Source: Xanthobacteraceae bacterium (GTDB taxonomy: Bacteria; Pseudomonadota; Alphaproteobacteria; Rhizobiales; Xanthobacteraceae). From it: a DNA stretch of 36,343 nucleotides. Positions 15,427 through 22,294 of this stretch are shown in pieces. Numbering within the stretch: the first letter of the stretch is position 1; each line of letters begins with the position of its first letter. The stretch is from contig JASHPU010000288.1 of the NCBI GenBank assembly GCA_030037885.1, positions 1 through 36,343 on the forward strand, read 5' to 3'. The position numbers and the translations under genes are program-made. The notes under the pieces are model-generated. The model made no database searches. It was not told the origin of the DNA and worked only from the letters and a program-made list of their open reading frames with translations.

Positions 15427-16218
15427 TTAAGACTGCCAATTCGGTTTGCGCTTGGCGATGAAGGCGCGGATGCCCTCCTGGGCGGCTTCGCCGGTCGCCG
15501 CGCGGCAGAAATCCTCGACCGCGTCGGCGATGCGCCGCCGCTCCTCGTCGTCGTTCTGCCGCATGAAGGCGGCGCGGCCCAGGCGCATGACGGCCGGCGA
15601 TTTGCCGGCAAAATCTTTGGCAAGCGTACGCGCCGCATCGTCGAGCTCGGCATCGGCGACGACCTTGCTGGCGAGGCCGAGATCGAGCGCTTCTTGCGCA
15701 TTGAAACCTCGGCCGCTGAACAACAGCTCGAACGCGCGATGCCGGCCGACGATGCGCGGCAGATGGGCGAAGTGGATCGCCGGCAGCACGCCGATATCGA
15801 TCTCGGGATAGCCGAAGGTCGCGCCGCGTCCTGCCAGGATAACGTCGCACGAGATCGCGAGCGTCATGCCGCCGCCGCGCGCGGCGCCGCCGACCGCCGC
15901 GATCGACGGCTTGCCGAGGCCGCGCTGGGCATCGTGCAGGTCGAGATAAAGCGCTTGGAGCAGTGCGCGAATCGCTTCGCCGTTGCGGTCGAGCAACAGA
16001 TCGAGTTGAAGGCCGGCACAGAAGCGCCGCGGCAGCGCGCTCGCCAGAATCACCGCCCGCACGTCGTCATCGGCTGCGGCGCGCCGCAACCCGGCAACGA
16101 TGGCGCGGATCATGTCGAGTGTCAGGGCGTTGACCGGCGGACGGTTAAGCGTGATGCGCGCGATCCGGTCGGTGACCCCGTAGGTGACGCCGCACTCAGG
16201 CCGAAGATTGAAATCCAT
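15427..16218 (-). CDS. Enoyl-CoA hydratase/isomerase (crotonase) family protein
   Basis: A 263-residue crotonase. The start MDFNLRPECG at 16218 is preferred over upstream in-frame starts, which run through the region before hairpin B. RITLNRPPVNAL, the oxyanion-hole segment RRFCAGLQLDLL (about 65-75) and AAVGGAARGGGMTLAISCD (about 107-125) are diagnostic. The place of the first catalytic Glu (E144 of rat crotonase) is Thr119, while the second Glu is kept as Glu139 in YPEIDIG. With one Glu it is more likely an isomerase, hydrolase or other crotonase variant than a classical hydratase. It would act on the CoA thioester made by the CaiB-type enzyme. Confidence 0.9.
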   Translation of the reverse strand: MDFNLRPECGVTYGVTDRIARITLNRPPVNALTLDMIRAIVAGLRRAAADDDVRAVILASALPRRFCAGLQLDLLLDRNGEAIRALLQALYLDLHDAQRGLGKPSIAAVGGAARGGGMTLAISCDVILAGRGATFGYPEIDIGVLPAIHFAHLPRIVGRHRAFELLFSGRGFNAQEALDLGLASKVVADAELDDAARTLAKDFAGKSPAVMRLGRAAFMRQNDDEERRRIADAVEDFCRAATGEAAQEGIRAFIAKRKPNWQS

Positions 16219-16299
16219 GCAGCAACCAATAGGCAGATAGGATGCCCTAGGGAAGATGGCGATCAGAGCAAGCCGTCGATCGCAACGGCCAGTCTCTTT

Positions 16300-16413
16300 T
16301 CCGAACAAATCAGCATGTCAAGGGTGAGACCCGCTTCGCGGCGCGCCCATAGCCCGTCCTGAGACGGGCGTAAACGTCCTTACGGGCGCCCTTGACATGC
16401 TGATTTGTTCGGA
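16300..16413. repeat. Long-stem hairpin element B
   Basis: Perfect 25-bp inverted repeats at 16300-16324 and 16389-16413 (starting TCCGAACAAATCAGC and ending GCTGATTTGTTCGGA) enclose 64 bases with an inner stem GCCCGTC/GACGGGC and the core GCGTAAACGTCCTTACGGG. The size matches hairpin A and the core is similar, but the arms are unrelated. It lies between the alpha-hydroxy-acid oxidase and crotonase genes of the minus operon. The rest of the 306-bp gap holds the repeat at 16465-16501 and nothing else evident. Confidence 0.88.
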
Positions 16414-16464
16414 CGCTTTTGTAGCCGTTGCGACGGCGCTGCACGACCTGAGAAGGTTCGTCTT

Positions 16465-16501
16465 CGTCATTGCGAGCGTAGGCAGGTCGCTCGCAATGAC
16501 G
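16465..16501. repeat. Palindrome downstream of the alpha-hydroxy-acid oxidase gene
   Basis: CGTCATTGCGAGC (16465-16477) is perfectly inverted at 16489-16501, with an 11-base loop. It lies just after the stop codon of the oxidase gene on the minus strand and could form a terminator or mRNA-end stem. The arm sequence is the same family as the ends of the 7107-7291 element. Confidence 0.75.
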
Positions 16502-16524
16502 ATTCAGCATCGTCGGGATATGCT

Positions 16525-17655
16525 CTAATATCGGTACGGCGCAATTTCCAGAAGCGGAAAGGCGCTGAAAACATGCGGCGCATTGGCCGGCGGCGCCGGA
16601 TGCAGGTAGGAAGCGTCGAGCTTGCCCAGGCTGCTGGCGCCGAGCAGGCCGAGCGAGCGGATGATCTCGTCCTCCATCAGTTCGAGCATGCGCACCACGC
16701 CGGCCTGGCCGGCGGCGGCGAGCGCGTAGCATTGCATGCGGCCGAGCCCGACCAGGTGCGCGCCGGCCGCGATCGCCTTGACCACGTCGCTGCCGCGGTA
16801 GAACCCGCCGTCGATGATGATCTGGGCGCGGCCGGCGACGGCGTCGACGATTTCCGGCAGCACGTCGAACGAGCCGCGGCCGTGATCGAGCTGGCGGCCG
16901 CCGTGGTTGGAGATGTAGATGAACTCGACGCCGTGATCGAGCGCGATCTTGGTGTCCTCGGCGGTGGCGATGCCCTTGATGGCGAGCGGAATCTTGTATT
17001 TCGACTTGATGTGTTCGACCGTGCGCCAGTCGAGCGCCTCCTGGAATTCGCGTCCCGAGGCGCGGCGGCGGCCGCCGGTGACGTGGCGCTTGGCGATGTC
17101 GCGCTCGCGCCGGCTGTAATGGGCGGTGTCGACGGTCAGGCAGAACGCCGCGTATTTGTTGGCGATGGCGCGCTCGACATAGTCCTCGACCCAGGCGGTG
17201 TCGCCGCGCACGTAAAGCTGGAACATGCGAAGCCCATGCGGCGCCGCTTTGGCGATGCCCTCGAGGCCCGGATCGCACACCGAGCTGAGCATGTGGGCGA
17301 CGCCGAATTCCTCCACGGCCTTGACGACCGGCGCCGCGCCCTCGGGATGAAAACTCTCGAGCGAGCCGACCGGGCAGAGCACGACCGGCAGCCGCAGCTT
17401 GCGGCCGAGAATCTCGGTGCTGGCGTCGACCTTGCTGACGTCGCGCAGCACGCGCGGCCGGAATGCCACCGAATCGAGCGCCATGCGGTTTCGCCGCAGC
17501 GTCGTCTCGCTCTCGGCGCCGCCGACGATGTAGTCCCAGGCGTTCTGATTGAGGTTCGCCCGTGCCTTGGCGACGAACTCATGCAGGTTGAGAAACTCGT
17601 TGCGCTCAGCCGCATCGCGCAGCAACGCGGCTTCGTCTCTTCGGGTGTTGTTCAT
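16525..17655 (-). CDS. FMN-dependent alpha-hydroxy-acid oxidase/dehydrogenase
   Basis: A 376-residue TIM-barrel enzyme of the glycolate oxidase / L-lactate dehydrogenase / mandelate dehydrogenase family. The start MNNTRRDE at 17655 is chosen because the family N-terminus (LNLHEFVAKARANL, WDYIVGGAESETT) begins shortly after. Key residues are Lys227 in AIKGI, the catalytic His251 and Arg254 in SNHGGRQLD, and the FMN phosphate loop IDGGFYRGSDVVKA. That loop normally reads GGxRRG; here Tyr replaces the first Arg, which may weaken phosphate contacts. It oxidises a 2-hydroxy acid to the 2-oxo acid. It is first of the minus-strand catabolic genes, though 306 bp with two palindromes separate it from the crotonase. 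Confidence 0.93.
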   Translation of the reverse strand: MNNTRRDEAALLRDAAERNEFLNLHEFVAKARANLNQNAWDYIVGGAESETTLRRNRMALDSVAFRPRVLRDVSKVDASTEILGRKLRLPVVLCPVGSLESFHPEGAAPVVKAVEEFGVAHMLSSVCDPGLEGIAKAAPHGLRMFQLYVRGDTAWVEDYVERAIANKYAAFCLTVDTAHYSRRERDIAKRHVTGGRRRASGREFQEALDWRTVEHIKSKYKIPLAIKGIATAEDTKIALDHGVEFIYISNHGGRQLDHGRGSFDVLPEIVDAVAGRAQIIIDGGFYRGSDVVKAIAAGAHLVGLGRMQCYALAAAGQAGVVRMLELMEDEIIRSLGLLGASSLGKLDASYLHPAPPANAPHVFSAFPLLEIAPYRY

Positions 17656-17711
17656 CGTCAATACGCCTCGTCGGTGGCGTTGGGCGTTCAGTAGCGAAAA
17701 CGGGCGTGCAG

Positions 17712-17738
17712 GTGTTACACCCGAAAAACGGGTGGCAC
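17712..17738. promoter_or_regulatory. Candidate operator upstream of the alpha-hydroxy-acid oxidase gene
   Basis: CACCCG-AAAAA-CGGGTG is a perfect 6-bp inverted repeat, extended outward by GTG/CAC after short mismatches. It lies about 57 bp upstream of the ATG at 17655, where a repressor or activator site would be expected. No regulator family can be assigned from this alone. Confidence 0.4.
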
Positions 17739-17842
17739 GGTACAAGGCGGCTGCACGAGAATCAAGAAAGCAGGCGGCATGGCCGATGGGCGGCGAAAAG
17801 ACGGCCTGCGCTTTGCTTTTGGAACGATGACAACAGCGCTGC

Positions 17843-18084
17843 TCAAGAGAGCGTCGATTTGGCGACCAATCTCTTCACCTGCGCGCGGTCGGTCACATCG
17901 GTGGCGACAGCGAGCGCTTTGCCGCCGGCGTCAGAGTTTCTGTCAGGATTCTCAGACGCTCCTGGCGCCGCGCGCCGAGCACGACGCTGGCGCCCTCGGC
18001 GGAGAGAAGCCGCGCCGTGGCTTCGCCCAGGCCGCTGCTTGCGCCAGTGATGACGACGACCTTGCTTGCGATATTGTTGCTCAT
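17843..18084 (-). pseudogene. Short-chain dehydrogenase (SDR) remnant, frameshifted and truncated
   Basis: The ATG at 18084 overlaps the cupin stop by four bases. The first frame reads [20 protein letters not shown], a complete Rossmann TGxxxGxG motif, then [14 protein letters not shown], and ends at a stop at 17893-17895. The homologous continuation [20 protein letters not shown] is in another frame starting near 17930, showing a single-frame disruption. That frame stops at 17843-17845 after RLVAKS, where a normal SDR would continue with the VNNAG segment and the YxxxK active site. No downstream part was found nearby, so about two thirds of the gene is lost. The intact ancestor was probably the second gene of the cupin operon. 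Confidence 0.85.
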
Positions 18085-18497
18085 GATCTGAACTCCGTCA
18101 TCAGAGCGTGGTACTGCGCGTCGCTCACGTGCTCCATCCAGTCCACGACCTTGCCATCGAGCGCTTCGGCAATGGCGACGTGCGTCATAGCGGTGGTCGG
18201 TGCGGCGCCGTGCCAGTGCTTCTCGCCTGGCGCGAACCAGACGATATCGCCCGGCCGGATTTGCTCGACCGGGCTGCCCTTGCCCTGTGCGAGTCCGCAG
18301 CCGGCGGTTACGATCAGGGTCTGTCCGAGCGGATGCGTGTGCCACGCCGTGCGCGCGCCGGGCTCGAACGTGACGCTGGCGCCGGCCACGCGAGCCGGAT
18401 CTGGCGCCTTGAACAGCGGGTCTATTCGGACGCTGCCGGTGAACCACTCGGTCGGCCCCTTGCCGGATGGTTGCGTGCCGTTTCGCTGAATATCCAT
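18081..18497 (-). CDS. Cupin-domain protein
   Basis: A 138-residue single-domain cupin. The two cupin motifs are [17 protein letters not shown] (metal ligands His, His, Gln) and [19 protein letters not shown] (His). This pattern is that of small cupins related to bacterial (R)-mandelonitrile lyase and of proteins often paired with carboxymuconolactone decarboxylase-like genes; the enzyme activity is not predictable. The ATG at 18497 has GAAGGAG eight bases upstream. It is first of the cupin-SDR operon, divergent from the LysR gene, with the shared operator block 57 bp upstream. Confidence 0.88.
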   Translation of the reverse strand: MDIQRNGTQPSGKGPTEWFTGSVRIDPLFKAPDPARVAGASVTFEPGARTAWHTHPLGQTLIVTAGCGLAQGKGSPVEQIRPGDIVWFAPGEKHWHGAAPTTAMTHVAIAEALDGKVVDWMEHVSDAQYHALMTEFRS

Positions 18498-18532
18498 GGT
18501 TCTACTCCTTCGTCAGTTGGCTACCTGGACGT

Positions 18533-18588
18533 AATTTAGGGCTGCGCCGCCTTTCCGATTAGGCGCTATAATTGGTATGGACTTATGA
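18533..18588 (-). promoter_or_regulatory. LysR operator and promoter of the cupin operon (copy 1)
   Basis: The block 18555-18588 starts CCGATTAGGCG and ends ACTTATGA on the plus strand and matches 26 of 34 positions with 21102-21135. It contains ATTA-N7-TAAT, a T-N11-A LysR-type box. On the minus strand a TAAATT hexamer (18533-18538) lies 16 bases after the block, exactly as TATAAG does at copy 2, so these are probably the -10 elements. The LysR gene starts 13 bp from the other edge, so autoregulation is likely. Confidence 0.7.
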
Positions 18589-18601
18589 GCAGGAGCCATG
18601 A

Positions 18602-19495
18602 ATGCGGCGCGGCCATCTTGACGATTTTGTCGCCTTCTTCGCCGTGGCTCGGGAGCAGAGCTTCACCAGGGCCGCCGCCAAGCTTGGCGTGTCGCAATCG
18701 GCGTTGAGCCACACGATGCGAGAGCTTGAGGCGCGGCTCGGCGTGCGGCTCCTCGCCCGCACCACGCGCCGGGTCGCGCCAACGGAAGCTGGCGAGCGGC
18801 TCGTGCAAACCCTCGGCCCGCGATTCGAGGAGATCGAGGCCGAGCTTGCAGCGCTCACCGAGCTTCGCGACAAGCCCGCTGGCAACGTTCGCATCACGGC
18901 AACCGAATATGTGACCGACGCGATCCTACTGCCAAAACTTTCGAAGCTGCTGCGCAACTATCCGGACATCAAGATCGAGATCGCGGTGGATTACGGCCTG
19001 ACGGATATCGTCGCCCAGCGTTACGATGCGGGCGTCCGCAGCGGCGAGCAGGTAGGCAAGGACATGATCGCGGTGCGAATCGGGCCGGACATGCGTATGG
19101 CGGTCGTCGGTGCGCCAGCCTATTTCAGAAAACGGCCCGAGCCAAAGCGACCGCAGGATTTGATCGATCACAACTGCATCAACCTACGGCTGCCCACACA
19201 CGGCGGTCTGTACGCTTGGGAGTTCGAGAAGGCCGGCCACGAACTGAAGGTGCGCGTCGAAGGTCAACTAACCTTCAATACGACGGCGCAGATGCTCAAT
19301 GCCGCGCTGTCGGGTTTCGGCCTGACTTATGTGCCGGAAGGCTTGGTACAGCCCTACATCACCAAGGGCCGCCTGAAGCGCGTACTTGAAGACTGGTGCC
19401 TGCCATTTTCAGGCTATCACCTCTGGTATCCGAGCCGTCGGCAATCGTCGGCGGCTTTCGCGCTGGTGGTGGAGGCACTGCGCTATCGGAATTGA
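18602..19495 (+). CDS. LysR-family transcriptional regulator
   Basis: A 297-residue LysR regulator. The N-terminal winged helix-turn-helix spans about residues 1-62 (HLDDFVAFFAVAREQSF, AAKLGVSQSALSHTMRELE, GVRLLARTTRRVAPTEAG), followed by the periplasmic-binding-protein-like effector domain. The form of the C-terminal domain (YDAGVRSGEQVGKDMIAVRIG, FEKAGHELKVRVEGQLTFN, GLTYVPEGLV) resembles the large family that controls neighbouring oxidoreductase, cupin and efflux genes. It is divergent from the cupin operon and very likely controls both that operon and the MFS-tautomerase operon through the matching operator blocks. Start ATG at 18602. Confidence 0.93.
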   Translation: MRRGHLDDFVAFFAVAREQSFTRAAAKLGVSQSALSHTMRELEARLGVRLLARTTRRVAPTEAGERLVQTLGPRFEEIEAELAALTELRDKPAGNVRITATEYVTDAILLPKLSKLLRNYPDIKIEIAVDYGLTDIVAQRYDAGVRSGEQVGKDMIAVRIGPDMRMAVVGAPAYFRKRPEPKRPQDLIDHNCINLRLPTHGGLYAWEFEKAGHELKVRVEGQLTFNTTAQMLNAALSGFGLTYVPEGLVQPYITKGRLKRVLEDWCLPFSGYHLWYPSRRQSSAAFALVVEALRYRN

Positions 19496-19528
19496 ACGTC
19501 ATCATGCCGACGTACGCCGCCGGAGCGC

Positions 19529-19759
19529 TTAGACAGAAGTGTATCCCGGCCTCTTATAAATCTGCTTGGGCTTGCCGAGGATGTCCGGTTTATACACCTT
19601 GTCCATCCATTGGTCAGGCTCGACCTCTTCCATAGCAACCGAAACCGCGGCCTCGCCATAGTTGAGAACACTCATTACGTCCCTCGTGATTTCCTGCGCG
19701 AGTTTGGCTTTTTGCGTTTCCGATTTGCCGGGCCAAAGCTTTACGATGACGTGAGGCAT
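19529..19759 (-). CDS. PptA-type 4-oxalocrotonate tautomerase family protein
   Basis: A 76-residue protein beginning [11 protein letters not shown], with the catalytic Pro that becomes N-terminal after Met removal. [31 protein letters not shown] and the C-terminal KRPGY follow the pattern of E. coli PptA (YdcE). It would move a proton in a 2-hydroxydienoate- or phenylpyruvate-like substrate. The start at 19759 lies 19 bases inside the 3' end of the MFS gene, so the two are translationally coupled and share the LysR-controlled promoter. Confidence 0.9.
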   Translation of the reverse strand: MPHVIVKLWPGKSETQKAKLAQEITRDVMSVLNYGEAAVSVAMEEVEPDQWMDKVYKPDILGKPKQIYKRPGYTSV

Positions 19760-20979
19760 GGCTTTCTCCTGTCGAAAGAGTCTCTGAAGAGGAGGCGCAG
19801 CGCGACCGTGGCGGCACCGAGTGCGATCAGCGCGCTCACGATGAACGTCGTAGCGAGCCCGAAGCGGCTGCCGATCAGGCCGAGGGCCGGACTGCCGAAG
19901 CCGAGCGCCACATCGAGAAACACGGTGTAGGTCCCCATGGCGAGGCCACGGCTTGCTGCCGGTGCGCGGCGCACGGCTTCGACGCCGAGGCCCGGATAAA
20001 CGAGCGAATAGCCGAAGCCGGTGAGCGCCGCTCCGGCCGCGGCCATAGCGCTGTTGGGCGCGAATCCGATCAGCGCGAGGCCGGCCGCTTCGATCAGAAC
20101 GCACACGAGCGCCACTCTGGCGCCGCCGATGCGATCCGGCACATGACCGAACAGCAGTCGCGCCGCGACCAGCAAAATCGCGAAAACGGTGAACACGAGC
20201 CAGATCGGGCTCCATCCGCGTTGCGCGGCGAGCAGCGATCCGAAAGCGATGATCGCGCCGAATCCGAGCGTGCTGAGCGCCGAGCCAAGTCCGGGAAGCC
20301 ACACCGCGGCGGCCACGGTTCTGAGCAGCGGTTTGGCGCCGACCTGCGGCGGCACGGACGACAAAAGCGCGACGAATAGGATCGTCGCGGCCGGTATCAG
20401 CGTCGTCGCGACCGCCACAGCGGCGAAGCCGCCGGCAGAGTAAAGCACAACGCCTAGCGGCGCTCCAACCGCCAGCGCGGCGAACATCGCCATTCCGACC
20501 CAGGCTATGACCCGTCCCGCGTTATTCACGCCGACGAGAACGAGTCCCCAGTTCACCGCGCCCGTGATAAGGAAGCTCTCGGCGCTGCCAAAGAGCGCCC
20601 GCCCGAGCAGCAGGATCATCACCGCAACCTTCGGCGCGCCCACGAAATCAAGCGACACGATATAAAAGAGACCGGCCGCAATGGCCGTCAACAAGCCGAT
20701 GATGACCGCGCGCTTCGAACCCCGCCTGTCGGCGTAGCGGCCCGCCGACACGCGCGACAGCAGCGACGCGCCAAACTGGCTGCCGGTCACAAGGCCTACG
20801 ATGAATGCCCCGAAGCCGAGATGGTCATGGATATGAAGCGGCAACACGGGTAACGCGAGGCCAATAATCAGAAAGGCGATCAACACGATCGCCATGATCG
20901 GCACCAGCGCGGCGACAGATTGATCGGTCGCGACCGGGCGGGTCGAAACGCCGATTTCGTCTTCGAAGTGTCTGTACAT
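19741..20979 (-). CDS. MFS-family efflux transporter
   Basis: A 412-residue 12-helix major facilitator. The start [10 protein letters not shown] at 20979 is supported by GAGG five bases upstream and by the promoter at 21080-21135; in-frame starts further up (21075, 21102) would lie at or before the predicted transcript start. The first transmembrane helix is [22 protein letters not shown]. The signature loop 2-3 is [15 protein letters not shown], matching the GxxxDRxGRR-type motif, and the second half has [15 protein letters not shown]. Sequence style is that of arabinose/drug efflux permeases. Substrate unknown, probably an aromatic or quinone-like compound handled by the cupin and tautomerase. 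Confidence 0.92.
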   Translation of the reverse strand: MYRHFEDEIGVSTRPVATDQSVAALVPIMAIVLIAFLIIGLALPVLPLHIHDHLGFGAFIVGLVTGSQFGASLLSRVSAGRYADRRGSKRAVIIGLLTAIAAGLFYIVSLDFVGAPKVAVMILLLGRALFGSAESFLITGAVNWGLVLVGVNNAGRVIAWVGMAMFAALAVGAPLGVVLYSAGGFAAVAVATTLIPAATILFVALLSSVPPQVGAKPLLRTVAAAVWLPGLGSALSTLGFGAIIAFGSLLAAQRGWSPIWLVFTVFAILLVAARLLFGHVPDRIGGARVALVCVLIEAAGLALIGFAPNSAMAAAGAALTGFGYSLVYPGLGVEAVRRAPAASRGLAMGTYTVFLDVALGFGSPALGLIGSRFGLATTFIVSALIALGAATVALRLLFRDSFDRRKPCLTSS

Positions 20980-21079
20980 GGCTGCCTCGGTCCGGCTTGC
21001 GGCCAAGCCGGACTCCTCTTGATAGCTGGTTGGCAATTCGACCGTCCCGCGCCGCTGATGAGACTTGCGGGGCATGGTT

Positions 21080-21135
21080 CTTATAAGGAGGCTGCCGCTC
21101 ACCGATTAGCCGGCAAAATACGCATGTACTTATGA
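21080..21135 (-). promoter_or_regulatory. LysR operator and promoter of the MFS-tautomerase operon (copy 2)
   Basis: The block 21102-21135 starts CCGATTAGCCG and ends ACTTATGA, matching copy 1 (18555-18588) at 26 of 34 positions in the same orientation to its operon. The T-N11-A spacing is kept. TATAAG (21080-21085, minus strand) lies 16 bases after the block and is the likely -10. The resulting leader before the MFS ATG at 20979 is about 95 bases. Confidence 0.7.
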
Positions 21136-21455
21136 ATTCATCTCATAGATCGAGCGCGGGATAACAGCACCCTGCGGCGGCTCGCCGGATGTCTGTTGTT
21201 GGCACTTCTCGGACATTTCCAGAGATGATCCGCATGTCCGAAGTTGGAGGAAAAGCGGTCGCCCGTCATTTTAAGATCTGAAAGGTTTCAACCTCATCAC
21301 ACTAGACGCTAATCCGAGCTTACTGAACTGACCACGCCACCGTACAGGTGAGTGGGAGAGAACATTTTTCCTTCCGCGGTGCGCTAGTTTTTGGCTTCGG
21401 GCGGAGCAAAAACGGAGCAAAAAATCTCAGGGAAAAACCTAAGTCATTGATTTCT
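21136..21455. other. Gene-free stretch beside tRNA-Arg
   Basis: No coding region is apparent. The part next to the tRNA 3' end (21402-21424) has two copies of CGGAGCAAAAA in tandem; on the tRNA strand these read as T-runs separated by GCTCCG and could serve as the tRNA terminator. Sequences like this beside a tRNA 3' end also occur at integration sites of genomic islands, but no integrase is present and no second copy of the tRNA end was seen in the window. Confidence 0.5.
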
Positions 21456-21532
21456 TGGCGGTCCCGACAGGACTCGAACCTGTGACCTTCGGTTTAGGAA
21501 ACCGCTGCTCTATCCGGCTGAGCTACGGGACC
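21456..21532 (-). tRNA. tRNA-Arg (anticodon CCT), CCA encoded
   Basis: The minus strand from 21532 folds as a cloverleaf: acceptor GGTCCCG/CGGGACC, D-stem GCTC/GAGC, anticodon loop TTCCTAA giving anticodon CCT (codon AGG), T-arm ACAGG-TTCGAGT-CCTGT, discriminator G and encoded CCA (21456-21458). The first anticodon-stem pair (27-43) is a G-A mismatch; the other four are paired. It is a single isolated tRNA gene. Confidence 0.95.
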
Positions 21533-21675
21533 ATGAGGGTTTTTAGCATTCTGGAGGTAATTTTGCACTTTCGACCGAAACCTTCCGCATTTTGGCGGGA
21601 GGAATCAGTCGGGTTGCGGGCAGCGGATCATCACGGGCTTCAGTTATTTTAGTATACCGTAAGCGGAGAGGCGTA

Positions 21676-22050
21676 CTATCCATATAACGGACGCACAAGC
21701 ACACATGAGGGAGAATGCCTTCGCACGCGGCGATCTGTGTAAAACCCAGGAGGCCAGCCGTAGACGTAGGTCCACCGCTTGGATTCTAGCGTTACAAAGA
21801 TTTCGACAGCCGTATTAGCAGGCAGCGAAGGGTTCACGAGGAATTTCGCCAGTAGATACTTGTCGCTTTTGTTAAACGCTGTGCAGTATTCGGATTCATA
21901 GGGGGTACCGCGTGAAAAGGCGTCGTATTTTACGATGACTTGGCTCGTCGGCAGAGGCAACTTCTTGAGCCGTGGAAGAGCTAAACTAAGCTGATAGCTC
22001 AAAAAGCTGATTGTAATCGTGAGCAACAAAGTCGCGCTGAAAGCACGCAT
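21676..22050 (-). CDS. Small exported or membrane-anchored protein of unknown function, AT-richer
   Basis: A 124-residue protein that I do not recognise. The ATG at 22050 has a strong AGGAGGGGG site five bases upstream, supporting expression. The N-terminus MRAFSATLLLTITISFLSYQ is a signal peptide or anchor. The mature part is basic and aromatic, with KYDAFSRGTPYESEYCTAF and RWTYVYGWPPGFYTDRRVRRHS and two cysteines. Base composition is noticeably AT-richer than the neighbours, and the gene lies 144 bp behind the tRNA-Arg gene, so it may have come in by transfer. Monocistronic, divergent from the nuclease-like gene. Confidence 0.75.
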   Translation of the reverse strand: MRAFSATLLLTITISFLSYQLSLALPRLKKLPLPTSQVIVKYDAFSRGTPYESEYCTAFNKSDKYLLAKFLVNPSLPANTAVEIFVTLESKRWTYVYGWPPGFYTDRRVRRHSPSCVLVRPLYG

Positions 22051-22294
22051 GTACCCCCTCCTATCAGCTGCCTGTCGCCCAGGGCACAGTCAATAATAGG
22101 TTGCACGAATTTTGCAAGACAATTGACGGACGGCCTCTTTCTTTGTAATTGGCACCATCCATTCCAAGCTGTGGCGGCCCTGTTTAATTGGTCCGGAAGG
22201 CGCCGCGTGAGCGCAGGCGCACTGTGATAAATACGGGCGCCGCGCGCGGTTTACCGCCGCAGTGCCGCCGTATTCGCGCCCTTCGCTTGTCGCC

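Noticed and set aside
14503-16362. 619-codon open frame on the plus strand
   Set aside because: Antisense of the decarboxylase-like and crotonase genes; no recognisable domain, and hairpin B lies at its end.
21060-21110. Plus-strand ATAAGGAGG ribosome-site-like sequence
   Set aside because: No plus-strand gene follows; the bases belong to the MFS promoter region read on the other strand.
21455-21652. Open frame on the plus strand starting MAVPTGLEPVTFG
   Set aside because: It is the antisense of tRNA-Arg(CCT), a well-known source of false protein calls.
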